A stretch of 64,000 nt of DNA from an uncultured Alphaproteobacteria bacterium (GCA_943787745.1 CALSNJ010000004.1:1-64000), one strand, 5' to 3'; shown: positions 47,410-56,245, counted from the stretch's first letter. The notes: generated by a model not told the origin, from the sequence alone. Made by a program: numbers and translations.

Positions 47410-47874
47410 ATGCGTAGCTACAATCTGGATTTAACCCCTCTTTTCCGTTCCACCGTCGGTTTTGACCGTATGGGCCGGTTGCTCGACACCGCCTCCAACA
47501 CGGAAGCCCCGTCTTATCCGCCCTACAATATCGAGAAGGTTGCCGATGATCAGTATCGTGTGACCATGGCCATTGCCGGGTTCAATGCTGCTGACCTCGA
47601 TATCACCCAGAACAACAACACGCTGATCGTCACCGGCAATCAGGACAAAGGTGAGAACGATGTCCAGTTCCTGCATCGCGGCATCGCAACGCGGTCTTTT
47701 GAACGTCAGTTCGAGCTCGCCGAACATGTAAACGTCACGAATGCAGGTCTCGAAAACGGCTTGCTTTTGATTGATCTCAAACGCGAAGTTCCCGAAGAAC
47801 TCAAGCCACGCAAAATCGCTATTGGAGCAAGTACCGATGCCCAAACGATTGAGCACGAAAAGAAAGCTGCTTAG
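47410..47874 (+). CDS. Small heat-shock protein, Hsp20/IbpA family
   Basis: An alpha-crystallin chaperone of 154 residues that holds unfolding proteins. The N-terminus MRSYNLDLTPLFRSTVGFDRM precedes the alpha-crystallin domain (YRVTMAIAGFNAADLDI, LIVTGNQD, HRGIATRSFERQFELAEHVNV). The C-terminal anchor is reduced to RKIAIG. The ATG at 47410 lies 9 bases after AAGGAGA; the longer frame to 47371 would run through the leader. Control is likely double: sigma-32 promoter and RNA thermometer. Confidence 0.94.
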   Translation: MRSYNLDLTPLFRSTVGFDRMGRLLDTASNTEAPSYPPYNIEKVADDQYRVTMAIAGFNAADLDITQNNNTLIVTGNQDKGENDVQFLHRGIATRSFERQFELAEHVNVTNAGLENGLLLIDLKREVPEELKPRKIAIGASTDAQTIEHEKKAA

Positions 47875-47900
47875 ACAAAATTTCTTTGACCCAAACATTA

Positions 47901-47928
47901 AGGCCCGCCGGAAACGGCGGGCCTTTTT
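47901..47928 (+). terminator. Rho-independent terminator of hsp20
   Basis: A perfect 10-bp stem AGGCCCGCCG / CGGCGGGCCT with a GAAA loop (47901-47924), then TTTTTC. It starts 26 bases after the stop. Confidence 0.92.
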
Positions 47929-47992
47929 CGTTGCGCATGACGGTGTATAAACATCACAACAAGATTCACGACATACCGCCCGGGAGGCCCCC

Positions 47993-49138
47993 ATGAAAAC
48001 CAGTACTGATCGAATTCTCACGACCCATGTGGGCAGCCTGCCACGACCGGAAAAGCTGGAAAGCCTGCTCTACAAAGTTGAGTTTGGTGAAGACTATGAT
48101 CCCGCCGAGCTGGATCAGGCAGCCACAGAGGCTGTCGCCGAAATGGTCGCCCAGCAGCGCAGCTGGGGCCTCGACATCATCAATGACGGAGAGATGAGCA
48201 AGACCGGCTATGCCACCTATATTCAGCAGCGTCTCGGCGGTTTTTCCGGCGACAGCCCGTCCGTCCGTTTCGATGACCTGTCAAACTTCCCGGGCTACCG
48301 CAAAATGCTTTCCCGCATGGCCGAGACGCGACGTCTCAATCGCCCGTGCTGCACCAGCGAGGTCGTCATCCGGGACCGTGAACCCCTGCGCAAGGATCTG
48401 GAAAACCTGACGGCAGCAGCAGAAGGCAGTGACGCAACCGAGTTCTTCATGAACGCTGCCTCTCCCGGCGTGATCTCGGTCTTCCAGAACAATGAGTTCT
48501 ATCCTGACGACGATGCCTATCTCAGCGCCTTGTCCGCTGTCATGAAGGAAGAATACGAAGCCATCGCGAATGCCGGGTTTGTTTTGCAAATCGATTGCCC
48601 CGACCTCGCCATGGGCCGCCACACCGAATATCGCGAATTGTCCGAGGCCGACTTCCTCAAGCACGCAGCGATGCAGATCGAAGCCCTGAACGCCGCGCTG
48701 GAAAACATTCCGGCAGACCGCGTGCGGATGCATATCTGCTGGGGCAATTATGAAGGCCCCCATCACCTCGACATTCCCTTTGAGACCATCTTCGATGTCG
48801 TCATGAAGGCCAAACCGCAGGGTCTTTTGGTGGAAGCCGCCAATCCGCGTCACTCCCATGAATGGCGTGTCTTCGAGACCAAAAAACTCCCCGATGACAA
48901 AATCATCATGCCGGGTGTGATCGACAGTGTGAGCAACTACATCGAACATCCCGACGTCGTCGCCGACCGCATTTGCAGCTACGCCGATATGGTCGGCCGG
49001 GAACGGGTTATCGCCGGGGCGGATTGCGGTTTTGCAACCTTTGCCGGAATCGGCAAGGTCGACCCGGACATCGCGTTCGAGAAGTTCCGGTCTCTGGTCC
49101 GCGGCGCAGAGATCGCGTCAGATCGTCTGTGGAGCTAG
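47993..49138 (+). CDS. Cobalamin-independent methionine synthase-like (MetE C-terminal domain) protein
   Basis: The 381-residue single-domain protein corresponds to the catalytic MetE C-terminal barrel, without the MetE N-terminal domain. Motifs include THVGSLPRP at the N-terminus, HICWGNYEGPHHLDIP with the metal-binding His/Cys, and GADCGFATFAG carrying the second cysteine. It uses a zinc-bound thiol for methyl or alkyl transfer; homocysteine or coenzyme M-type thiols are the family substrates. The nearby O-acetylhomoserine sulfhydrylase fits a sulfur-amino-acid role. It converges on the thioesterase gene. Confidence 0.85.
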   Translation: MKTSTDRILTTHVGSLPRPEKLESLLYKVEFGEDYDPAELDQAATEAVAEMVAQQRSWGLDIINDGEMSKTGYATYIQQRLGGFSGDSPSVRFDDLSNFPGYRKMLSRMAETRRLNRPCCTSEVVIRDREPLRKDLENLTAAAEGSDATEFFMNAASPGVISVFQNNEFYPDDDAYLSALSAVMKEEYEAIANAGFVLQIDCPDLAMGRHTEYRELSEADFLKHAAMQIEALNAALENIPADRVRMHICWGNYEGPHHLDIPFETIFDVVMKAKPQGLLVEAANPRHSHEWRVFETKKLPDDKIIMPGVIDSVSNYIEHPDVVADRICSYADMVGRERVIAGADCGFATFAGIGKVDPDIAFEKFRSLVRGAEIASDRLWS

Positions 49139-49141
49139 GGC

Positions 49142-49600
49142 CTAGTCGGTCACCATCAGGCGCATGAGGCCCTCACGTACCTGGTCAGGTACGCTGATGG
49201 GCTTCATTTCGCCGGGCCGGACATAGACATGGACGAAGTGCCCGGTTGCCGAAGGTGAGTCTGCGCCTTCCTTGAAGATGCCAATCTCGTAGGTCACCGA
49301 CGAGTTGCCCAGGCGTCGCACCCGGACTCCCACATCAAGGACATCGGGAAACGCGATCTCACTGTGGAACCGGCAACCTGTTTCGACCACCATCCCGACC
49401 GGATCTTTGCTGCGGTAATCCAGCCCTGTAAAGCGCACCAGAAACTCGTTCACTGCCGTGTCAAAATACGAGTAGTAGGTGACATTGTTCACATGCCCAT
49501 AGACGTCATTGTCCATCCAGCGGGTCGGGACTTGCAGGAAATGCGGATAATTTGCGCGAACCTCGTCGCGCTCGTTCTTGGTGTCTTTCTGGCTGCTCAT
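49142..49600 (-). CDS. Acyl-CoA thioesterase, 4HBT hot-dog type
   Basis: A 152-residue hot-dog protein with MDNDVYGHVNNVTYYSYFDTAVNEFL, the 4-hydroxybenzoyl-CoA thioesterase-type active-site helix containing the conserved Asp. The acyl substrate is unknown. It overlaps the alpha/beta hydrolase by 4 bases on the same strand, so the two are coupled. Confidence 0.88.
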   Translation of the reverse strand: MSSQKDTKNERDEVRANYPHFLQVPTRWMDNDVYGHVNNVTYYSYFDTAVNEFLVRFTGLDYRSKDPVGMVVETGCRFHSEIAFPDVLDVGVRVRRLGNSSVTYEIGIFKEGADSPSATGHFVHVYVRPGEMKPISVPDQVREGLMRLMVTD

Positions 49601-50397
49601 AGCGCGCCCTTCAGAAAATCGTAGATGACATCAATAGATTCATTCGGTCGTTCCACAGTCATCATGTGCCCTGCCCCCGGCAGTATCTCAACATGTGCAT
49701 CTGCGATGGTGGCCTGCAATCCCTTTGAGGCGCGCGGCGGCGTCATGCGGTCCGCTTCGGCCAGCAGGAACAAGGTTGGGCATGAAACATGCTCTGCAGC
49801 CGCCAGCGCACCCTCCCAGGCATTGCAGGCGGCCATATCGGTGCCAAGCACCCCGGGTTGGCCCGAGGCGAGTAACGCGCGCCCTCCACCCCGAAGCCAT
49901 AACCCCGGCGACTGATGTCCGCCCTTGTGGGCCGCCTTCCCAAAGCCCCAATCCGTAATCAGCTCGTAGGCCTTCGGATCATCGGCAGCTGAAAGCGCCA
50001 GCAGGTCGGGATGAACCTGCATGTGATCAGATGTCCCCGCCAATCCAAGCGCCAACATCCGGTCCGGCTGCGCCGCTGCAGCGGCAAGCGCGATCAAAGA
50101 CCCCATCGAGTGCCCGACCAGCGCGACCTTTTCGGCACCAACCGCGTCCACAAACGCCCAAAGCCAGGTGGCATAGTCTTCAATACTTTCCGGTGCTGGC
50201 CCTTCGGAGCGACCATGTCCCGGCAAATCGGGCACCAGAACGCTGAAACCATGATGGGCAAAGAAGCGCGTCTGAAGCCCCCAGAAGGTCTGATCATTGC
50301 CACCGCCATGCACAAATATGAGCGCGGGTTTATCGGTGCTGAAATCCTGTCCCCCGGTATGGGCAAAAACCGCGCGACCATCGACTGTAAGTTCCAT
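49597..50397 (-). CDS. Alpha/beta-hydrolase fold protein
   Basis: A 266-residue serine hydrolase. The oxyanion region FVHGGGNDQTFW comes first, the nucleophile elbow GHSMGS near residue 96, an Asp region (LLAEADRM) and the catalytic His near GAGHMM at the C-terminus. This is a complete Ser-Asp-His set. It could be an esterase, lipase or dehalogenase-like enzyme. It lies between the OAH sulfhydrylase and the thioesterase. Confidence 0.88.
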   Translation of the reverse strand: MELTVDGRAVFAHTGGQDFSTDKPALIFVHGGGNDQTFWGLQTRFFAHHGFSVLVPDLPGHGRSEGPAPESIEDYATWLWAFVDAVGAEKVALVGHSMGSLIALAAAAAQPDRMLALGLAGTSDHMQVHPDLLALSAADDPKAYELITDWGFGKAAHKGGHQSPGLWLRGGGRALLASGQPGVLGTDMAACNAWEGALAAAEHVSCPTLFLLAEADRMTPPRASKGLQATIADAHVEILPGAGHMMTVERPNESIDVIYDFLKGAL

Positions 50398-50409
50398 GAT
50401 CCCGTTTCC

Positions 50410-51714
50410 CTATTTCTGAGAGGCGCGCAGCGCCTGCTTGAGGTCCGCAACAATGTCGCCGTGATCTTCCAGACCAATCGCGAGGCGCACCATGTCTTCG
50501 CCGACACCAGCGGCTTCCAGATCTTCGGGGCCCATCTGTTGGTGGGTGGTGCTTGCGGGGTGGATCACCAGTGACTTGGCATCACCGACATTGGCCAGAT
50601 GCGAGAACAGCTCCAGGGCTTCAATGAATTTGGCACCGGCCTGACGCGGTCCATCTGTGCCCGGTTTCACGCCGAAGGTGACGATCGCACCTGCCCCATC
50701 CGGAAGAATGCGCGCAGCCAGCCCGTGATCAGGATGGCTCGCCAGTCCCGGATAGGTCACCCAAGCCACCTCGTCTGCGTGTTCGAGAAATTCAGCGACA
50801 GCAAGCGCATTGGCCACATGCCGGGCCATACGGATCGGCAGGGTTTCAAGCCCCTGGAGCAGGTAGAACGCTGTTTGTGGGGCCATACACGCACCAAAGT
50901 CGCGCAGCCCCTCGGCCCGGGCCCGCATGATGAACGCCGCGGGACCGAACTCCTCGGCAAAGTCGAGACCGTGATATCCCGCATAAGGTTCGGTCATGCC
51001 CGGGAACTTGCCCGAAGCTTCCCAGTCAAACCTTCCACCGTCGATGAGCACGCCCCCGATGGCGACCCCATGACCGCCAATCCATTTGGTTGCGGAATGC
51101 ATGATCAGATCCGCGCCATGGTCGAACGGATGCAGCAAGGCTGGGGTGGAGAATGTGGCATCGACCAGCAATGGCAACCCTGCCGCATGTGCGACCTCTG
51201 CCACGGTTGAGATATCGAGGACTTCCAGACCGGGATTGCCGATGGTCTCAGCAAAGATCAATCGTGTTTCCGGCGTGATGGCATCGGCAAAAGCCTGCGG
51301 GTCACGGGGATCGACAAAGGTCGTGGTGATTCCAAAACGCGGCAGGGTATGCACAAACAGATTATGCGTACCGCCATAGATGTTCCGCGACGCCACGATA
51401 TGCGCGCCGCTGTCCATGAGGGTCAGCACAGCCAGGGTCATCGCCGCCTGCCCGCTCGCCGTTGCGATGGCGCCCACACCGCCTTCCAGGGCAGCCATCC
51501 GCTCCTCGAACACAGCCACGGTCGGGTTCGAAATTCGTGAATAGATATGTCCGGCCCGCTCCAGATTGAACAGGCTGGCAGCATGGTCAACGTCGGGAAA
51601 GACGTAGGACGTCGTCTGATAGATCGGTGTCGCACGCGCACCGGTGACCGGATCAGGATGCTGGCCTGCATGCAGGCTGAGGGTGGAGAATTTCAGATGT
51701 TTCGGATCGATCAT
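50410..51714 (-). CDS. O-acetylhomoserine sulfhydrylase (cystathionine-synthase-family PLP enzyme)
   Basis: It makes homocysteine from O-acetylhomoserine and sulfide. The 434-residue length and FSTLSLHAGQHPDPVTGARATPIYQTTSYVF start fit this subgroup. The PLP lysine is in HSATKWIGGHG near residue 207, with SGQAAMTLAVLTL and RISNPTVAVFEERMAALEGG before it. Methionine-synthesis regulation is likely but no SAM riboswitch could be identified upstream. Confidence 0.93.
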   Translation of the reverse strand: MIDPKHLKFSTLSLHAGQHPDPVTGARATPIYQTTSYVFPDVDHAASLFNLERAGHIYSRISNPTVAVFEERMAALEGGVGAIATASGQAAMTLAVLTLMDSGAHIVASRNIYGGTHNLFVHTLPRFGITTTFVDPRDPQAFADAITPETRLIFAETIGNPGLEVLDISTVAEVAHAAGLPLLVDATFSTPALLHPFDHGADLIMHSATKWIGGHGVAIGGVLIDGGRFDWEASGKFPGMTEPYAGYHGLDFAEEFGPAAFIMRARAEGLRDFGACMAPQTAFYLLQGLETLPIRMARHVANALAVAEFLEHADEVAWVTYPGLASHPDHGLAARILPDGAGAIVTFGVKPGTDGPRQAGAKFIEALELFSHLANVGDAKSLVIHPASTTHQQMGPEDLEAAGVGEDMVRLAIGLEDHGDIVADLKQALRASQK

Positions 51715-51821
51715 ATGCCGTGCCCAGTTCCCGTCGGTCCAATAGACCGGGTTTGTGAAGGGGTAGCGGCGAACTTATCGCAACCAGGGCCCAGCATGAA
51801 ACGCTGGATCAGCAATTGCGC

Positions 51822-51858
51822 AAAAGAAAACCGCTCCGAAGGGAGGGTTTCGGAGCGG
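51822..51858 (-). terminator. Hairpin with T-rich tail in the sulfhydrylase leader, possible attenuator
   Basis: On the minus strand CCGCTCCGAA / TTCGGAGCGG (51831-51840 with 51849-51858), a 10-bp stem, is followed by TTTTCTTTT. It lies about 115 bases upstream of the sulfhydrylase ATG, on the same strand. It could end a short upstream transcript or act as an attenuator. Confidence 0.6.
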
Positions 51859-51883
51859 CTAAAGTCGGTAACAGGGAGGCATC

Positions 51884-51967
51884 ATGAATAAACAGATGCA
51901 AATAAGATGGTTCATAGGGAGGAGCCATTACTCACAATTTCGGCGAAAAACGCTAAAAAATGGTTAA
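51884..51967 (+). CDS. Possible 27-residue ORF with a strong ribosome-binding site
   Basis: An ATG at 51884 follows AGGGAGG at 5-base spacing. The product MNKQMQIRWFIGRSHYSQFR... is strongly basic, and a TAA ends it. No family is recognised and no plus-strand promoter is obvious. Its position opposite the sulfhydrylase leader makes it doubtful; I list it only because of the ribosome-binding site. Confidence 0.2.
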   Translation: MNKQMQIRWFIGRSHYSQFRRKTLKNG

Positions 51968-51982
51968 CGCAATTATCAGAAA

Positions 51983-52011
51983 CAAAAAAACAGGGCCCTA
52001 CGAGGGCCCTG
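51983..52011 (-). terminator. Rho-independent terminator of trcR
   Basis: The 8-bp stem CAGGGCCC / GGGCCCTG with a five-base loop (51991-52011) is followed on the minus strand by a run of seven T (51984-51990). It lies 30 bases after the trcR stop. Confidence 0.88.
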
Positions 52012-52040
52012 CCTTAAAATTCTAGAACAATTACAGAGGC

Positions 52041-52694
52041 TTACTTGTCACCTTGATTGTTTCCGCCAATGCGCACATCCGCCATCCAGTCCGGGATGCG
52101 ATTGGCTGCCGGCTCTTCCTGCGGGATCAAATCGGCGCTGATCGGACGGCGATCATCGCTGGCTGGCGCGCGGCCCGCCTTGCGGCCTTTTTCAACGGCT
52201 TCATCCAGGTCGACCTGACGGCAAAGCCCGATCGTCACCGGGTCACGCGGCTGAATCTGAGATGAATTCCAGTGGGTCCGGTCCCGGATCGCAACAATCG
52301 TCGGCTTGGTGGTGCCGATCAGTTTGCCGATCTGGGCGTCGCTGAGTTCCGGGTAATACCGGATCAGATAAGCAATCCCGTCTGGCTTGTCCTGGCGCTT
52401 GGACACCGGAACATAGCGCGGACCTTTGGTCCGTTTTACCGGCGGTGGGTTGTCGGATTCCTTAAGGACCAACCGTGCTTGCGGGTCTGCCGCAACACGC
52501 TCGATCTCGTCCCATTCCAACTGGCCATGAGTGACCGGGTCCAGACCACGCATCCCAACTCCGACCTCGCCATCGGCGATGCCTTGAATTTCGAGCTGGT
52601 GCATACCTGTAAAGTCGGCAATCTGCGCAAACGAGAGCGCAGTGTTTTCGACGAGCCAAACCGCCGTGGCCTTCGGCATCAACGGTGGTGCCAT
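52041..52694 (-). CDS. trcR: DUF1013 protein, TrcR-type cell-cycle transcription regulator
   Basis: The 217-residue protein from the ATG at 52694 (AAGGAG 5 bases upstream) starts MAPPLMPKATAVWLVENTAL and carries a helix-turn-helix (LSFAQIADFTGMHQLEIQ). A second is at LIRYYPELSDAQIGKLIGTTKPTIVAIRDRTHW. DUF1013 proteins are alphaproteobacterial; the Caulobacter member TrcR binds RNA polymerase and cell-cycle promoters. The upstream in-frame codon at 52751 is not needed. Confidence 0.9.
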   Translation of the reverse strand: MAPPLMPKATAVWLVENTALSFAQIADFTGMHQLEIQGIADGEVGVGMRGLDPVTHGQLEWDEIERVAADPQARLVLKESDNPPPVKRTKGPRYVPVSKRQDKPDGIAYLIRYYPELSDAQIGKLIGTTKPTIVAIRDRTHWNSSQIQPRDPVTIGLCRQVDLDEAVEKGRKAGRAPASDDRRPISADLIPQEEPAANRIPDWMADVRIGGNNQGDK

Positions 52695-52809
52695 GAGTTC
52701 TCCTTTCGCCGATCCGCCGCTTTCCTGCAGCGAACCAGCCCTATTCGTCATCCCTGTCGGGGGTTCGCCCCTATATATGCAGCGTTTTGGGGAATTGCAA
52801 AGTGTCCCG

Positions 52810-53811
52810 TCAATTCAGTTCCAGAATGATTTTCCCGATATGGCTGCTGGTTTCCATCAACGCGTGGGCCGCAGCCGCCTCCGCAAGGGGGAATGTGGTG
52901 TGAATAACCGGCGCAACATCACCGGCTTCGAGCAATGGCCAGACGGTTTTGTGCATCGCCTCAGCGATGTCACCCTTGAACGCGACCGAGCGCGCCCGAA
53001 GCGTCGAGCCCGTAATCGTCAGCCTGTTCATCATGACGCGACCGAGATTGATTTCGGATTTGGCGCCCCCCATCAACGCGATCTGAACAATCCGCCCATC
53101 GGGCTTCAAGCAAGCAATATTGCGCGGCAGGTAGTCGCCACCAACCATATCGAGAATCACATCCACCCCCGTCTTGCCGGTCAAAGCGGCAATTTCTTCG
53201 TCGAAGGATTGTGTCTTGTAGTTGATCGCCTTTGTCGCGCCCAATTTTTCGCAGAATGCCGCTTTGTCCTCGCTGCCAGCCGTTGTGTAGATCGCAGATG
53301 CCCCCAGCGCTCTACAAAGCTGAATAGCCGTGGTGCCGATTCCGCTCGACCCACCATGGATCAACACGCTCTCTCCGGCTTCAAAACGCGCACGGTCAAA
53401 AATATTCGACCACACCGTAAAAAAGGTCTCCGGCAAGCCGGCTGCCTGCACCATGCTCAACCCCTTGGGGACCGGCAAAACCTGCGGCACCGGCGCAACA
53501 GCGTATTCGGCGTAGCCACCGCCCGCGATCAACGCGCAGACAGCTTCACCGACCGAAAACGAATCAACACCCGAACCAAGGGAAACGATTTCTCCTGCAA
53601 TCTCCAGTCCGGGGATATCAGAAGCCCCCGGTGGCGGCGGGTACACGCCTTTCCTTTGCGCGACATCCGGACGATTAACTCCGGCTGCGGCGACACGGAT
53701 CAGAACCTCGTTCTCACCCGGCACGGGCATTGCTCGCGTGCCCGGCTTAAGTACGTCGGGAGCACCAGGCTCACTGATTTCAATTGCCACCATCTCTGTC
53801 GGCAGTGTCAT
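52810..53811 (-). CDS. NAD(P)H-quinone oxidoreductase-like zinc-free dehydrogenase (MDR family)
   Basis: A 333-residue medium-chain reductase of the quinone-oxidoreductase/PIG3 group. It has the GroES-like N-terminus (VLIRVAAAGVNRPDVAQRKGVYPPPPG) and the NADPH-binding VLIHGGSSGIGTTAIQLCRALG. There are no structural-zinc cysteines. The ATG at 53811 follows GGAGAGAAACC. The upstream frame to 53853 is short and lacks a good site. Confidence 0.9.
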   Translation of the reverse strand: MTLPTEMVAIEISEPGAPDVLKPGTRAMPVPGENEVLIRVAAAGVNRPDVAQRKGVYPPPPGASDIPGLEIAGEIVSLGSGVDSFSVGEAVCALIAGGGYAEYAVAPVPQVLPVPKGLSMVQAAGLPETFFTVWSNIFDRARFEAGESVLIHGGSSGIGTTAIQLCRALGASAIYTTAGSEDKAAFCEKLGATKAINYKTQSFDEEIAALTGKTGVDVILDMVGGDYLPRNIACLKPDGRIVQIALMGGAKSEINLGRVMMNRLTITGSTLRARSVAFKGDIAEAMHKTVWPLLEAGDVAPVIHTTFPLAEAAAAHALMETSSHIGKIILELN

Positions 53812-53933
53812 GGTTTCTCTCCCCCCCGGGGTTGGCGTATGTTTCTCAAACATTAGTACGGTTGCCGAAGCAATCTAGGCGCGCGAAACTTTACACACAA
53901 CGATAAGCCGCGCGGCAGGACAGGGAGGGAAAG

Positions 53934-54131
53934 ATGAGCCCGGACGACGATCTCGAGCCTACATTTCAGGGGGTGAAAACAGGTTTCGACCAAATGAATG
54001 TCGAAGCTCTGTCCTTAGAGGAACTGAAGGAGTATATCGCCCACGCGCAGGAAGAAATCGCCCGCGCAGAGGCAGAAATTGGAAGCCGCGAAGCGCTGAA
54101 AGGCGACGCTGACGCACTGTTCAAAAGCTAG
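53934..54131 (+). CDS. DUF1192-family small protein
   Basis: A 65-residue protein: MSPDDDLEPTFQG, then a coiled-coil helix LSLEELKEYIAHAQEEIARAEAEI, ending in ALKGDADALFKS. This is the length and layout of DUF1192 in Alphaproteobacteria; function unknown. AGGGAGGG precedes the ATG at 53934. It is just upstream of the acyl-CoA synthetase and could be co-transcribed with it. Confidence 0.88.
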   Translation: MSPDDDLEPTFQGVKTGFDQMNVEALSLEELKEYIAHAQEEIARAEAEIGSREALKGDADALFKS

Positions 54132-54186
54132 CGCCAATTCGCACATTGAAAAATTGACGCGCGCCAAGCGCGCGGCGGGAGGAAGT

Positions 54187-55824
54187 ATGACCAATCATTT
54201 CGACATCGACCTGGACAAAAACCCGGCGAACTATATGGCGCTCTCGCCGCTGAGCTTTATCCGCCGCTCGGCCACGGTATATGCAAACCGAACTGCTGTG
54301 ATCCACGGCGACACAAGCTTCACCTATGCCCAATTCTATGCCCGGTCCCGCCGACTGGCATCGGCTCTGGCACAACGCGGTATCGGCGTTGGTGATTGTG
54401 TCGCAGTGATGCTCCCGAACATTCCGGCAATGCTCGAAGCCCATTTCGGAATTCCGATGACCGGCGGCGTCATCAACTCGCTGAATTACCGGCTGGATGC
54501 CAAGGCAATTGCATTCATCCTTGATCACGGCGAGGCCAAAGTCCTTCTGACAGATACGGAGTTCGCTCCCACCATCAAGGAAGCTCTGGAGATCGCCGAA
54601 GCCGATCCGATTGTTATCGACATCAATGACCCCGAGGGGCCAGGTGGCGAAATGCTCGGCGAAATGGACTACGAATCCTTCATCGCGACCGGTGACCCGG
54701 AATTCGACTGGCAATTCCCCGACGATGAATGGAATGCGATTGCGCTGAACTATACATCCGGCACCACTGGGAACCCGAAAGGCGTTGTCGGGCATCACCG
54801 CGGTGCATACCTGAATTCCATCGGCAACACCTACACTTGGGGCGCAACGGGCGGGCCGATCTATCTCTGGACCCTGCCGATGTTCCACTGCAACGGCTGG
54901 TGCTTCACCTGGGGTGTGGCAGCGGTCGGCGGCACCAATGTCTGCCTGCGTCAGATCAGCAGCAAAACCATCTACGGGGCGATCGCCAAATATGGCGTCA
55001 CCCACCTTTGCGGCGCACCGGTGGTGATGCAGATGATTGTCAACGCTTCGGAGGCTGACCGTCAGCCCTTCGATCAGGATGTTGAGTTCATGACAGCGGC
55101 GGCCCCGCCACCAGCCTCCGTACTGGCGAAAATGTCCGAAGAGGGCATTACGGTCACCCATGTCTACGGACTGACCGAGATCTATGGTCCGGCAATGATT
55201 TGCGCCTGGCAGGATGAATGGGACGACCTGCCGCTCGAAGAACGCGCCAAGCTGCAGTCACGTCAGGGCGTTCCCTATGAAGTGCTGGAAGACATGATGG
55301 TTGCCGATCCCGAAACCATGGTGCCGGTTCCCAGGGATGGCGAGACGATGGGAGAGGTTTTCACCCGCGGCAATGTCACCATGAAGGGCTACCTGAAGAA
55401 CCCCAAAGCCACGCAGGAAGCCTTTTCAGGCGGCTGGTTTCACACTGGAGATCTCGGTGTCTGGCACGCAGATGGTTACGCCGAGCTGAAAGACCGCTCC
55501 AAGGACATCATCATCTCGGGCGGTGAAAACATTTCATCTATCGAAGTCGAGGATGCTCTCTACAAGCACGCTGCGGTTTCTGCCGTCGGAGTGGTGGCAA
55601 GACCGGACGAGAAATGGGGCGAAACACCCTGTGCCTTTGTTGAGCTCAAGCCCGATGCAAGTGCGACTGAAGAAGAAATCATCGCCCATTGCCGGGAAAA
55701 CCTCGCCCATTTCAAATGCCCACGCCATGTGATCTTCGGGCCAATCCCCAAGACCTCAACCGGTAAAATCCAGAAGTTCAAGCTACGCGACACAGCGGTT
55801 GAGCTGGCAAATGCAGAGACCTGA
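54187..55824 (+). CDS. Acyl-CoA synthetase (AMP-binding)
   Basis: It activates a carboxylic acid to the CoA thioester through an adenylate. From the ATG at 54187 (GGGAGGAAGT site) it has 545 residues. The P-loop NYTSGTTGNPKG is near residue 193, YGLTEIYGP near 331, and the C-terminal hinge and catalytic Lys STGKIQKFKLR. It resembles medium-chain or dimethylsulfoniopropionate-type (DmdB-like) ligases, but the substrate is unproven. Confidence 0.92.
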   Translation: MTNHFDIDLDKNPANYMALSPLSFIRRSATVYANRTAVIHGDTSFTYAQFYARSRRLASALAQRGIGVGDCVAVMLPNIPAMLEAHFGIPMTGGVINSLNYRLDAKAIAFILDHGEAKVLLTDTEFAPTIKEALEIAEADPIVIDINDPEGPGGEMLGEMDYESFIATGDPEFDWQFPDDEWNAIALNYTSGTTGNPKGVVGHHRGAYLNSIGNTYTWGATGGPIYLWTLPMFHCNGWCFTWGVAAVGGTNVCLRQISSKTIYGAIAKYGVTHLCGAPVVMQMIVNASEADRQPFDQDVEFMTAAAPPPASVLAKMSEEGITVTHVYGLTEIYGPAMICAWQDEWDDLPLEERAKLQSRQGVPYEVLEDMMVADPETMVPVPRDGETMGEVFTRGNVTMKGYLKNPKATQEAFSGGWFHTGDLGVWHADGYAELKDRSKDIIISGGENISSIEVEDALYKHAAVSAVGVVARPDEKWGETPCAFVELKPDASATEEEIIAHCRENLAHFKCPRHVIFGPIPKTSTGKIQKFKLRDTAVELANAET

Positions 55825-55842
55825 TCGAGTCTCCAAAACATC

Positions 55843-55872
55843 AAAAGGCGGCTCTCACGAGCCGCCTTTTCT
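55843..55872. terminator. Bidirectional terminator after the acyl-CoA synthetase
   Basis: The perfect 11-bp stem AAAAGGCGGCT / AGCCGCCTTTT with a CTCACG loop starts 18 bases after the stop. It has A and T runs on the two sides, so it can also serve the minus-strand gene ending at 55904. Confidence 0.9.
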
Positions 55873-55903
55873 TATGTCTGACCGGTAATCGTACCCCTGA
55901 TTC

Positions 55904-56071
55904 TCAGGCGTGCTCCATTTCCGATATCTCTTCTTTCAATTTGAGCTTCTGCTTTTTCATATCCGCAATTGCGGCCTGATCGGGGAGTGGGCGGTGCGTT
56001 TCGCCGTCGATGGCTTCATCAAGAGTGGCATGGCGGCGCTTCAGTTCGTCGATCCTTGGCTGCGTTGTCAC
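55904..56071 (-). CDS. DUF465 / YdcH-like small protein
   Basis: A 55-residue product starts at GTG 56071 (GGGAG 9 bases upstream): MTTQPRIDELKRRHATLDEA, then DQAAIADMKKQKLKLKEEI. The H-x-x-L-D-E-A and the M-K-K-x-K-L-x-L-K-E-E-I segments are the DUF465 signature. It is a helical hairpin of unknown function. It was read directly from the sequence; it shares its terminator with the converging synthetase. A second DUF465 gene is divergent at 56246. Confidence 0.85.
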   Translation of the reverse strand: MTTQPRIDELKRRHATLDEAIDGETHRPLPDQAAIADMKKQKLKLKEEISEMEHA

Positions 56072-56245
56072 GTGAAATGTCTCCCTTTAGAGCTGATGCT
56101 ACATAAATCTGACACATCCAATGCTAGGACGATTCCTGCCTGTTTGCCTAGACGACCAAAGTGGCATCTACGCACCGGCGGATAGGCATCCCTATCGGGC
56201 AGAGTTTGCTATAAACGGATCACACAAGTTGTATCGGGGCTCCAC

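Larger units (their letters stand above)
51715..52040. other. Intergenic region between the sulfhydrylase and trcR
   Basis: The 326 bases hold two minus-strand terminator-like hairpins (51822-51858 and 51983-52011), a smaller hairpin CCAGC/GCTGG near 51791-51807, and a 27-codon ORF on the plus strand. No larger gene is visible. The first hairpin lies within the probable leader of the sulfhydrylase. Confidence 0.5.

Noticed and set aside
51822-51980. SAM-II riboswitch before the sulfhydrylase
   Set aside because: A GCTAAAG-like core occurs but only on the plus strand, opposite to the gene, and the rest of the pseudoknot is missing.
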